In this document: positions 1 to 9,126 of the stretch, in pieces
Position numbering within the stretch: the first letter of the stretch is position 1
How the letters are laid out: each line of letters starts with the position of its first letter
Assembly: GCF_002368415.1 (NCBI RefSeq)
Contig: NZ_AP018290.1
Span: forward strand, 10,221,717 to 10,285,716
Length of the DNA stretch: 64,000 nt
Reading direction: 5' to 3'
Source: Calothrix sp. NIES-4105
Lineage (GTDB): Bacteria; Cyanobacteriota; Cyanobacteriia; Cyanobacteriales; Nostocaceae
Notes under the pieces: generated by a model
What the model was told of the DNA's origin: nothing
What the model saw: only the letters and a program-made list of their open reading frames with translations
Database searches by the model: none
Translations under genes and position numbers: made by a program

Positions 1-206
1 ATATCTACAAGGTTGGTAACAGAAGCTGTTCCGCTACCAGTGGGGCCAGCGAAGGTTTGTTGACCGACTGTAAGTTGCTTTAGTGAGTAGCTATTTGATG
101 CATCAGACGCAAAGCCACCCACATCACCCAAGGTAATAGCCAAGCCACCAGCAACAGTGTCAAGTTCGTCGTTAGATAATTCAACTGCATTAATTTCGTT
201 ATTCAT
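1..206 (-). CDS. double-glycine leader peptide (bacteriocin-like precursor), 3'-truncated by window edge
   Basis: Reading left from an ATG at 204-206 gives at least 68 residues with no stop before the window edge. The start has a clear ribosome site (GGAGA, 8 bases upstream). Residues 10-21 read LSNDELDTVAGG, a perfect match to the LSxxELxxVxGG double-glycine leader processed by C39-peptidase ABC exporters. The part after Gly21 is small-residue rich (AITLGDVGGFASDASNSY), as in the short cyanobacterial peptides annotated as CTB-family bacteriocins. Seen: leader motif, ribosome site, open frame. Known: this motif directs cleavage after GG. Inferred: a secreted ribosomal peptide. No C39 transporter or modifying enzyme is in the window; the C-terminus and any sister precursors lie outside it. 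Confidence 0.8.
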   Translation of the reverse strand, partial: MNNEINAVELSNDELDTVAGGLAITLGDVGGFASDASNSYSLKQLTVGQQTFAGPTGSGTASVTNLVD

Positions 207-402
207 TACTTTATCTCCATTAAGTTATAAGTTATGTTTGAAACCTTGCAGCGGGCAAGTGCTGTTCGCTTTCATGAGTACATAATAGGAATTTTGATAG
301 TTTAAATACATCGGAATAAAGCTTGAATTACTAGAAGTCCTTTTAGTTGATTGGCGCCTGTACTAAAGTTGGAGAATATTCAAGATTCTAGGTTTAAATT
401 AT

Positions 403-1575
403 ATGAAAGCCATCCTTACCCCATACTTTGAAGCGAATGGACCTTTAAGAATGCTCCATAGAGGTCAGTTTATTAGCCATTACGATGTGGCACAAAGAGG
501 ACAGCAAGTCTATTTGGGTTTGCTAGAAGCAGGATGCGCTGTAGAGATTGTCTCACCATCAAAACTTGGCGAATCAAATTTGCATCAATCAATCTTATCG
601 ATTCATGATGCCAAATATATTAAATATCTCCAAGGAGCTTGGGCAAACTGGTCGAAACTACAGAATGCGAGCAGCGAGATACTTCCAAACATTTCCCCTA
701 ACCGACATATGGATCGATTTAATGAAAACCCAGTTGCCTTAGCGGGTTGGTATATCGGTGATGCTGCTGCACCCATTGGAGAGAATACATGGCAAAATGC
801 ATTAGGGAGTGTTGGGGCGGTAATTGAGGCTGCATCCCAATTAAAAAGTGGAGAATTAGCAGTCTATGCTTTGTGTAGACCCAGTGGGCATCATGCTTGT
901 CAAGATATGGCAATGGGGATGTGCTTTTTGAATAATGTGGCGATAGCTGCTCAAGTTCTGCGTCAGAAGTTTAAAAAAGTAGCTATCCTTGATATTGACA
1001 TGCATCATGGTAACGGGACACAACAGATTTTTTATGGGCGCGACGATGTGTTAACTCTATCAATTCATGGCGACCGACCAACTTTTATCCATTTTATACT
1101 GGCTTTAAACAAGAAATTGGCGCCTCCCAAGGAGAAGGAGCTAACGTAAATTTACCATTACCTGCTGGGACTAACGAGGTGGCTTACCTAGAAGCTTTAA
1201 ATACTGCTGGGAATAAAATATAGCAGTCCTAAATCATTCGTAAAATTTTAAATACGTATCTTCCTTTTCTTCCTTTGTGTCCTTTGTGCCTTTGTGGTTC
1301 TTCATAGAGATTTAATTTTTCACTTTGCAGTTAGGAATGCTATATTAGAGTTTGGCGCCCAAGCCTTGATTGTCGCGACTGGTTTTGATACATTTAAAGA
1401 TGATCCACTCGGTTATTTTAAGCTTGATTCCTCTTCTTACTATGCGATTGGCAGAGTCATTCACTCTTTAAAACTACCGACGTTATTTGTGCAGGAAGGT
1501 GGGTATTTTGTTGCTGCATTACGAGAAAATGTTCAGCAACTAATTGTAGGATTTGAGATCATTATAGACATATAA
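403..1575 (+). pseudogene. histone deacetylase/acetylpolyamine amidohydrolase family, broken
   Basis: The N-terminal part (403 to about 1080) is a convincing deacetylase-family amidohydrolase: RPSGHHA, CFLNNVA and the metal-site stretch ILDIDMHHGNGT. At about 1078-1083 the frame slips; in the next frame the protein continues (FYPFYTGFKQEIGASQGEGANVN) to about 1218. A 126-bp inverted-repeat element then interrupts it, and the C-terminal part resumes at about 1345 with EFGAQALIVATGFD and the family's GGYF motif. Two independent lesions make a working enzyme unlikely. The intact protein would have been zinc-dependent and would deacetylate acetylated amines or acyl-lysine. Frameshift and insertion are read directly; the original function is inferred from family motifs. 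Confidence 0.85.
1219..1344 (+). mobile_element. MITE-like element, copy A (inside the deacetylase gene)
   Basis: The left end TATAGCAGTCCTAAATCATT and the inverted right end (GGAATGCTATA) form imperfect terminal inverted repeats of about 25-30 bp, followed by TA, as for elements that duplicate a TA target (IS630/Tc1-like). No coding capacity. The core holds the CCTTTGTGTCCTTTGTG motif. The same ends recur at 17912-18038 and 19415-19517. The coding sequence on both sides shows this is an insertion into a gene. Confidence 0.7.
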
Positions 1576-1580
1576 TCCAA

Positions 1581-2234
1581 TTAATTAACTTGAGAATTGA
1601 TTCGATAAGGAATTGGAAACAGATGAAATAGCCATTTTCTGATAGATTTTGAGTAATTCTGATGAATGAGTCTTCGTTTATTAGTTTGGCGTATTAATTC
1701 ATACAATGTTTCAACATCAACATGCTGGTTTTTCATAATAGCTACATTATAATAACCATAACTCAAATTATTGATTTGATCCATTTGATAATCAATATCA
1801 TTGTAATCTAAAAAGGGCTTGATGTTAGCAACAAGCGCAGCAAATGTTCTAGCAGTTGTATGTTTTGATTCTGCTAGCTTTGTGTAAACATGAATATTTT
1901 TAGTTTTTATCGCTACTTCTATTAACTCATCACATAATTCTTCTGCAAATATTTTCTTATGGCATTTGACAATCCAATCTTCAAAAATGCGTGCATTTTC
2001 TAAAACTAGTAGCGGTGTTACCGGATTGTTCAAAATTATTTCATTCGCCATTCCTGCCTCGCTTATAAAAATCTCTTTTAGAGTATTTTTATCAGTATTG
2101 GGATTTGTAGCTATCGCTTTCAAGAAACTTTCTTTCTCAAGTAATGTACTTGACATCTTGTAATATTCTGCAAGAATATTCGGTGCCGTAGTTGGGTCTA
2201 AAGCTTCATTTAGTATATCTTTAAAATTTTTCAT
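1581..2234 (-). CDS. hypothetical protein with LRV/HEAT-like helical repeats
   Basis: A 217-residue protein that I cannot assign to a named family. The N-terminal half contains repeated segments of the type ATNPNTDKNTLKEIF and LNNPVTPLLVLENA, which resemble variant leucine-rich (LRV) or HEAT-like helical repeats ('NPNTP..LL..L'). No signal peptide or membrane segment. It is convergent with the broken deacetylase gene and ends 5 bp from it. Base composition is AT-rich. A protein-interaction scaffold is plausible from the repeats but is only inference. Confidence 0.6.
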   Translation of the reverse strand: MKNFKDILNEALDPTTAPNILAEYYKMSSTLLEKESFLKAIATNPNTDKNTLKEIFISEAGMANEIILNNPVTPLLVLENARIFEDWIVKCHKKIFAEELCDELIEVAIKTKNIHVYTKLAESKHTTARTFAALVANIKPFLDYNDIDYQMDQINNLSYGYYNVAIMKNQHVDVETLYELIRQTNKRRLIHQNYSKSIRKWLFHLFPIPYRINSQVN

Positions 2235-2407
2235 ATAAACAAAATTAAGTATTTTATAGCAGTATTTAATCTGGTTCTTAGTTTGACCTTTCTTATAGAT
2301 GAATAAAAGCGTATATCATCTCCAATCACCTTGTAAAGTAAACGCTACCCTGAATAAAGAAGCGCGCTAAACTTTACATATAATGCTTTTACAAATATGT
2401 ATCCACA

Positions 2408-2779
2408 ATGGTTTTAGAGTTAAAACATTCACTTGTAACTATCGCATCCAATAATTTAGAAACACTAGTTATATTTTATACTAACTTACTTGGTAAACCT
2501 AAAAGTTACGTTCCTAATATTTATGCTGAGTTTGATATACCTGGTATTATATTAGGGATTTTCAAGCCAAAAGCTGCACATGAGGAGGAATTCAAAAACG
2601 CCACTCAGAGTAAAATGAGTTTGTGCTTAGAGGTAAATAAGCTAGAAGACGCAATTGCACACCTTACAAATTTAGGTTATCCTCCCCCAGGCACCATCAC
2701 CACTGCATCTCACGGTCGAGAAATATACGCCTACGACCCCGACGGCAACCGAATAATATTACATCAAGCCTCAAAGTAA
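2408..2779 (+). CDS. VOC (glyoxalase/bleomycin-resistance fold) family protein
   Basis: A 123-residue single-domain protein with the usual VOC layout: N-terminal LVTIASNNLETLVIFYTNLLG (strand, then helix), a central CLEVNKLEDAIAHL repeat of the same beta-alpha pattern, and the closing DPDGNRIILHQ strand that usually carries a metal-ligating acidic residue. VOC proteins include glyoxalases, dioxygenases and antibiotic-binding proteins; nothing here identifies a substrate. Length suits one VOC module pair. A GC-rich palindromic repeat begins on the base after its stop codon. Confidence 0.8.
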   Translation: MVLELKHSLVTIASNNLETLVIFYTNLLGKPKSYVPNIYAEFDIPGIILGIFKPKAAHEEEFKNATQSKMSLCLEVNKLEDAIAHLTNLGYPPPGTITTASHGREIYAYDPDGNRIILHQASK

Positions 2780-2858
2780 GGGCGGGTTAAGTTATATCCT
2801 AGTCAATAACGAAGTATTAAAATAAACCCGTCCTTATTCAAATAAACCCGCCCCTACA
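2780..2858. repeat. dispersed inverted repeat (GGGCGGGTTAA ... AACCCGCCC)
   Basis: GGGCGGGTT at the left pairs with AACCCGCCC at the right, with a second half-copy (AAACCCGTCC) inside. A related repeat is at about 60401-60460. It starts immediately after the VOC gene's stop codon. Confidence 0.6.
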
Positions 2859-2867
2859 ATTAAAACA

Positions 2868-3764
2868 ATGGGAATAACACAAAACTATAAATTAAATACC
2901 ATCCAGTGGTACCCAGGTCACATTGCCAAAGCAGAAAAGCAACTCAAAGAGCAGCTCAAGCTAGTTGATGTCGTGCTAGAAGTACGTGACGCGCGTATTC
3001 CTGTATCAACGCATCACCCCCAATTATTAGACTGGATAGGAAGCAAATCGCGCGTATTAGTAATTAACCGCTTTGATATGGTATTACCACAAACCAAGCA
3101 CGTTTGGACACAGTGGTTAAAACAACAAGGTGAAGTCCCCTATTATACTAATGCTCAACATGGGCAAGGTGTACCAGCAGTAGTTAAAGCAGCACAAGTC
3201 GCTGGGGTAGAGTTAAACGAGCGTCGCAAAAGCAGAGGAATGTTACCTCGTCCTGTGCGTGCGGTTGTTATTGGCTTTCCCAACGTTGGAAAATCGGCAT
3301 TAATTAACCGTATATTAGGAAAGCGCGTAGTTGAAAGTGCCGCGCGTCCTGGTGTAACACGTTCGCTGCGTTGGGTAAGAATTTCAGATGAGTTGGAACT
3401 ACTCGATGCACCTGGAGTAATTCCTTTAAAATTGGAAAATCAAGATGCTGCCGTAAAGTTAGCAATTTGCGATGATATTGGTGATGCTTCCTATGACAAC
3501 CAGTTAGTCGCAGCAGCTTTTATCGATATCATTACTTACTTAGAAGCAGTGGCGCCTCAACTTTTGCCAAAACAACCATTAAACGAACGTTATAAGTTAG
3601 ACCCCACAGACCAAACTGGTGAAGGATACCTCCATGCATTAGCAGAACATCGCTATAAAGGAGATGTCGAACGCACCGCGCGTCAGCTACTCACCGACTA
3701 TCGCAAAGGCTTTTTAGGTCAAATACCTCTAGAAATTCCAACCCAATTTAGTGGCGAAGAATAA
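2868..3764 (+). CDS. rbgA: ribosome biogenesis GTPase RbgA/YlqF
   Basis: A 298-residue circularly permuted GTPase: the G4-type motif (VLVINRFD, usually NKxD) precedes the P-loop GFPNVGKSALINR, with G3 DAPGV after it. The N-terminal WYPGHIAKAEKQL signature is characteristic of YlqF/RbgA. These proteins act in late 50S subunit assembly. Length is typical (about 280-300). Note that Arg replaces the usual Lys of NKxD. It stands alone between repeat-rich gaps. Assignment is by motif order, which is diagnostic for this GTPase branch. Confidence 0.92.
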   Translation: MGITQNYKLNTIQWYPGHIAKAEKQLKEQLKLVDVVLEVRDARIPVSTHHPQLLDWIGSKSRVLVINRFDMVLPQTKHVWTQWLKQQGEVPYYTNAQHGQGVPAVVKAAQVAGVELNERRKSRGMLPRPVRAVVIGFPNVGKSALINRILGKRVVESAARPGVTRSLRWVRISDELELLDAPGVIPLKLENQDAAVKLAICDDIGDASYDNQLVAAAFIDIITYLEAVAPQLLPKQPLNERYKLDPTDQTGEGYLHALAEHRYKGDVERTARQLLTDYRKGFLGQIPLEIPTQFSGEE

Positions 3765-3796
3765 CACCAAAATTCCATGTTATTAATTTTGATAGG

Positions 3797-3829
3797 TTGT
3801 AGTTGTAGCACATCTGTCTCAGATGTGCA
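3797..3829. repeat. dispersed palindrome (GTAGCACATCTG..CAGATGTGC)
   Basis: TTGTAGCACATCTG pairs with CAGATGTGC to form a short hairpin. The same hairpin, reversed, lies at about 40060-40090. Degenerate purine-rich repeat text (TTTTACCACAGAG) follows at about 3848. Confidence 0.6.
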
Positions 3830-3952
3830 GTAATACAAGTAATATTTTTACCACAGAGCCTAACTAGAACACGGAGAAGAGATTGGCAGAGAGCTTTGAA
3901 ATACTAACCGTTCAAAAGGCGCCGCAAAAAAATCTTGTACATAACAAACAAC

Positions 3953-5470
3953 TTATCCGTTACATCCGTTATATCCGTTGCCAAGCATCATACTTCGTGC
4001 TTTAAATATCAACGCAGTACAAGCTGTAAAAAACATTCCCAGCGCCAAATTCATCAAGCTTAAATTTTTATCACTAACGTGAATTAACATACTCTCAATT
4101 ATCAATGAAGGTAACACAATTCCACTAATAAATAAAATCTGATTAAACGCCTTGCGCTTTACCATAATAGTAAGCACTGTTAAGTACAAACCCAATGGAA
4201 TAAACATCATCGCATATGCAAAAACTTTTTGATTATTAGGATACAGTTCTAGCAAATTGAATGCATAGACATTTTCAGGTTTATCTATATTTACCCGCAT
4301 TTTACCTTTAGCATAGGTGATAATTATACGATGCGGGTTAGTATCAGCAAAGACATTAGGCACAACCAAATCAATATCTGACCCATTTTGTCCAGTTATA
4401 GGAGTTCGCAAACGCAGCGCTAAATTAGTTCTATCTTGTCCAATAGTAAAATTTCGATGCATCGGGTCACCGGAAAGAGAAATTATCCGCGCGGGTCCTT
4501 TCTGATTTAGATTTGCAGACGCTACAGTTGTAATAATTGTAAATTCTGAGGTTTCACTAATCCTTTTATTAATTAACCTAACTGGTTCTACAGTCTTTAA
4601 CCAGCGACTAGAATCAACAGATACACCTTTTTGATTGCTATGACTTTTAGATACTTGTCCTTGCCATAGTAAATCAGGTTGTTGCCCGGTAATATCGCGA
4701 TAGTTGTCTTTCCCGTCAAATTCATATTTTGCCAATATCGCATTATTTACACTCGTTAGATAATTGGGATTAGAAAATATTCGTTCAATTTCGCTATCTG
4801 AAAAAGCTTTGTCAGCGATAGATATTTGCGATACGCTTCCTTGCCAAGGTCTATCACCAGTTCGTTCATTGCCAATCAACAAAGGAAAATTTTTGTTCCA
4901 TTCGCCCAAGGTAACATTATTTTCCCACGAAATACCAATTAAAAACGTTATAAGAATATACCCAGCAAAAAATACTACAATACTTGTACGAGAATTACTG
5001 ACTCGACTATTTTGGATATAATCAAGCGTTGAACGAAATTTACGCCCGTCTAATACATAGAAACTTAGCAACCCGACAAAACTACCAACCGTGTTATTAA
5101 AAATGTCAGCGGGAGTAGGGTCACGCGAAGGTAAGAATGATTGTAAAAATTCTACCGTCAAAGATAAACAGGCGCCTGCAACGACAACAGCCACTATTTG
5201 GATTAACAGCGAAACGTTTTTTCTAAGTAAAATACTCGTAATTCCGAAACCAAGCGGCATAAACAGTAAAATATTATTTACTTGGTCTCTAAAAAAACTG
5301 GTATTGTCAAATCGTTCAAAAATGGCGCCGAGCGAAAAGTTTGTTGGAACCGAGAAATCAAACGGGTATAATGTCGCAACTGCAACCGCTGCCACACCAA
5401 CAATCACCAGTATAAAATCCGCTGGAAAACCCCAAATACGCAGTACAGAAGATGTATTATCTTTTTTCAT
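3953..5470 (-). CDS. VanZ-like membrane protein with a central LamG/concanavalin-like domain
   Basis: 505 residues. The N-terminal ~170 residues are a VanZ-like membrane domain: four or so hydrophobic helices with the family's NILLFMPLGFG and DIFNNTVGSFVG stretches. Residues ~190-400 are soluble and beta-rich, with FSDSEIERIFSNPNY and the downstream layout of a LamG-type jelly-roll (concanavalin-like) domain. The C-terminal ~100 residues return to the membrane (FAYAMMFIPLGLYLTVLTIM and two more helices). VanZ homologues lower teicoplanin binding in enterococci, but most homologues are uncharacterised. The central domain suggests glycan or surface-ligand binding outside the membrane. Function is inference. 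Confidence 0.75.
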   Translation of the reverse strand: MKKDNTSSVLRIWGFPADFILVIVGVAAVAVATLYPFDFSVPTNFSLGAIFERFDNTSFFRDQVNNILLFMPLGFGITSILLRKNVSLLIQIVAVVVAGACLSLTVEFLQSFLPSRDPTPADIFNNTVGSFVGLLSFYVLDGRKFRSTLDYIQNSRVSNSRTSIVVFFAGYILITFLIGISWENNVTLGEWNKNFPLLIGNERTGDRPWQGSVSQISIADKAFSDSEIERIFSNPNYLTSVNNAILAKYEFDGKDNYRDITGQQPDLLWQGQVSKSHSNQKGVSVDSSRWLKTVEPVRLINKRISETSEFTIITTVASANLNQKGPARIISLSGDPMHRNFTIGQDRTNLALRLRTPITGQNGSDIDLVVPNVFADTNPHRIIITYAKGKMRVNIDKPENVYAFNLLELYPNNQKVFAYAMMFIPLGLYLTVLTIMVKRKAFNQILFISGIVLPSLIIESMLIHVSDKNLSLMNLALGMFFTACTALIFKARSMMLGNGYNGCNG

Positions 5471-5851
5471 TATTGATTGATATATAGTCGCAAATATTTT
5501 TTACCTATATAATAATCACTAAAAAAGCGTCAAGACTGAATAAAGCTACCGTGAAGAATATGCAAAAATCTAAGAGGTTTAAGATTCTGTGACCACGCGC
5601 ATTTATAGCAATTGCCACAAATTTACCCGCTATTCTAGTTGAAATTACTTAGATTATAATTTTTTTATCATTTCACTAGTACTTCTAGCCTTGCGTTTCC
5701 TGAATTAGATTGCGAAAATGTATGTGCTTTATATTACTTAAATTCAACGTAACTAGTATAAACCATCAAGGAGCATCTCAAAAAAAAATGACCATTCAAC
5801 CGCCAAGCCCACTAGCTGCTGAGTTAAGATGCTAGGACTACTTTCCCCAGG
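5471..5851. other. intergenic, no gene seen
   Basis: AT-rich divergent intergenic region between the VanZ-like and cyclase genes. I see no hairpin with a T-run and no RNA gene. It presumably carries promoters for both genes. Confidence 0.5.
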
Positions 5852-7477
5852 ATGGAGTTTTCGTCACCCATGAGCGAACTAAAGCTGCGCCTCAAAGAGG
5901 GAAATACCGATAAGACGGTAGAAGTGCATCAAGATGTATTTACAATTGGTCGCTTGCCCGAATGCGACTTATACTTACCGTTTGGCGGAATTTCTCGCTA
6001 CCATGCTCGTTTGGTAAAAACACCTGACAACACGTGGATAATCGAGGATTTAGGAAGCAAAAACGGGACGCATCTCAATGACAAAATGATAACCGCGCCA
6101 CAACAATTCCATCACAACGATGTGATTTGGTTGGGTAACGTCAGTTTGCTTGTGATTTTTAAAGATAATGATTCTATTTCCCATTCATCACTGCTTCAAA
6201 GTGGAGAACAGCGAACTATCCTGCGAAACGTCAAGCAGTTGCAGGAAAGTTGGATAGAAGCACAAGGAAACTCAGGTAGCGATAGTAACAAAGACAAAAC
6301 TATCGCGCGTCTCAAGGATTTAGTGAACATCGCCAAAAATCTCTCTGCTGCTGCATCAATAGAAGAAATTTTTTCACAAGTGCAGGAAGTAGTGTTTCGC
6401 TACTTAAACAGCATCGACCGTTTAGCGCTACTAATCAATGTCAAAGGCAGCGACAAACTAGAATTAATAAGTGCAGCGGTAAGAATTTCGTCTAAAGAAA
6501 AAAAACTATCTGCTGATGGCAGTTGGGTTAGTCGCAGTATTTGTCAAAAAGTATTTGAAGAAAAAGTTGCGATTCAAATTGCCGACGCGCAAAATGATGA
6601 AAGATTTGCTAGTGAACACAGCATTTTAATGAACGATATACGCAGCGCGATGGCTGTACCTCTGTGGGATGAAAATAAAGTTGTTGGCGTTTTGTATGCT
6701 GACGCGCATCTTTCTTCATACCATTGGGAAGCAGAAGGTGAGCAAGAGTTGAGTTTTTTCTCAGCATTGGCCTATATTGTAGCATCAAGCGTTCAACGTT
6801 GGTTACTAGCAGAAAAACTCAAAAGCGAAGAAGTAATTCGTCAGCGTTTAGAGCGGTATCATTCACCAGCAGTTGTTCAGCAATTAATCGAGGTTGGTGC
6901 TTTACCTGACGGACGTTTACCACCCAAGGAAAGCGAAATTAGTATTTTATTCGCCGATATCGTTGGATTTACGGCTATTTCCGAACGAATGACACCAACC
7001 CAAATTGCCGAAATGCTCAATAATTTATTTGAAGAAATGCTTCAAGAAGTTTTTGCCTACGGTGGCACTTTAGATAAATACATTGGTGATTGTATTATGG
7101 CATTTTTCGGCGCCCCCGAAGTACAGCCCGACCATGCAGAACGCGCGGTTGCTGCTGCACAAGGAATGTTAATTAGATTAGAGCATTTGAATGCCAATAA
7201 CTTTTGGCAAGAACCATTACAACTGCGAATAGCAATTAATAGCGGTAAAGCAGTTGTTGGTGATGTTGGCAGTTCGCAACGGGTAGAATACACAGCTTTA
7301 GGAGCAACAATTAATTTAGCTTCACGTTTAGAAAGTGTATGTCCACCAGGTGAATGTGTTGTCAGTGAAGCTACTTATCAACTTCTTAATTCCAATTCCG
7401 CATTTTATGAAATGGGCGAATACCGATTTAAAGGTATTGACCGCCTAGTTAAAGTATATCAGACAAAAATGCATTAA
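5852..7477 (+). CDS. FHA-GAF class III adenylate cyclase
   Basis: 541 residues in three modules. FHA domain (residues ~10-105): TIGRLPECDLYL, SRYHARL, DLGSKNGTHLN, a phosphothreonine-binding fold. GAF domain (~150-320). Class III cyclase domain (~360-540): metal-binding Asp in FADIVGF and in YIGDCIMAFFG. The Lys of TLDKYIGD and the Thr of VEYTALGATINLASR occupy the purine-selecting positions and match class IIIb adenylate cyclases, so cAMP rather than cGMP is the likely product. No membrane segment, so cytosolic. An ATG at 5870 (MSELKLRLKEG) is an alternative start with a GGAG 12 bases upstream; the first ATG has no well-spaced ribosome site. Likely output: cAMP made in response to a GAF ligand and to Ser/Thr kinase signalling. 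Confidence 0.9.
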   Translation: MEFSSPMSELKLRLKEGNTDKTVEVHQDVFTIGRLPECDLYLPFGGISRYHARLVKTPDNTWIIEDLGSKNGTHLNDKMITAPQQFHHNDVIWLGNVSLLVIFKDNDSISHSSLLQSGEQRTILRNVKQLQESWIEAQGNSGSDSNKDKTIARLKDLVNIAKNLSAAASIEEIFSQVQEVVFRYLNSIDRLALLINVKGSDKLELISAAVRISSKEKKLSADGSWVSRSICQKVFEEKVAIQIADAQNDERFASEHSILMNDIRSAMAVPLWDENKVVGVLYADAHLSSYHWEAEGEQELSFFSALAYIVASSVQRWLLAEKLKSEEVIRQRLERYHSPAVVQQLIEVGALPDGRLPPKESEISILFADIVGFTAISERMTPTQIAEMLNNLFEEMLQEVFAYGGTLDKYIGDCIMAFFGAPEVQPDHAERAVAAAQGMLIRLEHLNANNFWQEPLQLRIAINSGKAVVGDVGSSQRVEYTALGATINLASRLESVCPPGECVVSEATYQLLNSNSAFYEMGEYRFKGIDRLVKVYQTKMH

Positions 7478-7737
7478 AATACAACTCGATTACATATACT
7501 TCATCAGTATAAATACTGAATTATCGAAATTACTTAATATTGTGACTAAATATATATACTAATTAAGATTGTAAATTTAAATTCTAAAATAATTGCAATA
7601 AATTAACAAATTGCAGACAGTATCAGGTTAAAACACTAAAATTATAATAGTGTTCTACAAAACATTTGCAATCAAGCATAGTGGTTAAGTCAAAATTAAA
7701 TGTTATCTATAGGTGTATTTAACGGGAGGTGTTAGTC

Positions 7738-9102
7738 ATGGCAATTGCCACAATTAATCCCGCTACCGGGGAGCAGCTCAAAACTTTTGAGCCATTAAAT
7801 GATACTGAAATAGCCGCCAAATTAGATTTGGCACAGCAAGTATTTTTGAAATACCGTCACACAAGTTTCGAGACGCGCGCACGTTTACTCAATTCTTCAG
7901 CAGAGATTTTGGAACAAGACAAAGCTAAATTTGCAGCTTTAATGACTTTAGAAATGGGCAAAACTTACTTTAGTGCTATTGCTGAAGTCGAAAAATGCGC
8001 CTCAGTTTGCCGCTATTACGCTGAAATGGCGCCCCAATTTCTCGCCGATAAAAATGTAGACACAGATGCAAGCACTAGTTTCGTTCGCTACCAACCACTA
8101 GGTATTATTCTTGCAGTAATGCCGTGGAATTTCCCATTTTGGCAAGTCTTTCGCTTTGCGGCGCCAGCTTTAATGGCGGGTAACGTAGGTATATTAAAAC
8201 ATGCCTCGAACGTACCACAGTGTGCTATGGCTATCGAAGAAATTTTCCAGCGCGCTGGTTTTGAGCCAGGTGTATTTCAAACTTTTCTGATCGGTGCCGA
8301 TAAGGTGACAGACATAGTTGCCGACGACCGTGTAAAAGCCGCAACCCTAACAGGTAGCGAACCGGCAGGCGCCTCACTTGCAGCAGCAACAGGCAAGCAA
8401 ATTAAAAAAGTAGTTTTAGAACTAGGTGGAAGCGACCCATTTATAGTTATGGAGAGTGCGAACCTAGAGCTAGCAGCAACAACAGCCACAAGCGCGCGCA
8501 TGTTAAACAACGGACAATCATGCATCGCAGCCAAACGATTTATCGTCACTGAAGAAATAGCAGATAAATTTGAAAAACTACTCCTAGAAAAATTTCAGGC
8601 ATTGAAAATCGGCGACCCCATGTCAAGCGACACTGACATTGGACCACTAGCAACACCCAACATTCTCCAAGACATAAACGAACAAGTCAAAGCTGCCGTC
8701 AAAAACGGTGCAAAAGTTTTAACAGGCGGAAATCCTATAGATGACCGTCCGGGAAACTTTTACCCACCAACAATTTTGACAATATCTCCAGATAACCCTA
8801 TTGCCAAAGAAGAATTCTTCGGCCCAGTAGCGATGTTATTCAGAGTCAAAGACATCGATGCAGCAATTGAACTAGCCAATGATACTCCCTTTGGGTTAGG
8901 CGCCAGTGCTTGGAGTAACGACGAAACCGAACAAAAACGTTTCATCAACGAAATCGAAGCAGGTTCAGTATTTATTAACGGCATGGTAAAATCAGACCCC
9001 CGCTTACCTTTTGGCGGCATCAAGCGTTCTGGTTACGGTCGCGAACTAAGTATCCAGGGGATACATGAGTTTGTAAATGTTAAAACAGTGTGGGTTAAAT
9101 AA
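7738..9102 (+). CDS. succinate-semialdehyde dehydrogenase (NAD(P)+)
   Basis: About 454 residues of aldehyde dehydrogenase superfamily: VMPWNFPFWQ (cofactor site), LTGSEPAGASLAA, the catalytic Glu in VVLELGGSDPF and the catalytic Cys in NNGQSCIAAKRF. The ATG at 7738 is preferred to the GTG at 7729, because the strong ribosome site GGGAGG (7724-7729) is 8 bases before it. The next gene, 24 bp downstream, is the 2-oxoglutarate decarboxylase-like ThDP enzyme; in Synechococcus 7002 these two enzymes together convert 2-oxoglutarate to succinate and close the TCA cycle. Substrate assignment rests on this pairing plus family similarity. Confidence 0.88.
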   Translation: MAIATINPATGEQLKTFEPLNDTEIAAKLDLAQQVFLKYRHTSFETRARLLNSSAEILEQDKAKFAALMTLEMGKTYFSAIAEVEKCASVCRYYAEMAPQFLADKNVDTDASTSFVRYQPLGIILAVMPWNFPFWQVFRFAAPALMAGNVGILKHASNVPQCAMAIEEIFQRAGFEPGVFQTFLIGADKVTDIVADDRVKAATLTGSEPAGASLAAATGKQIKKVVLELGGSDPFIVMESANLELAATTATSARMLNNGQSCIAAKRFIVTEEIADKFEKLLLEKFQALKIGDPMSSDTDIGPLATPNILQDINEQVKAAVKNGAKVLTGGNPIDDRPGNFYPPTILTISPDNPIAKEEFFGPVAMLFRVKDIDAAIELANDTPFGLGASAWSNDETEQKRFINEIEAGSVFINGMVKSDPRLPFGGIKRSGYGRELSIQGIHEFVNVKTVWVK

Positions 9103-9126
9103 TTAAGTAACAGGGGCAAATACATT

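Noticed and set aside
403-1149. Intact 248-residue deacetylase
   Set aside because: Last ~20 residues are out of frame with the family; the true continuation is in the next frame and past an insertion.
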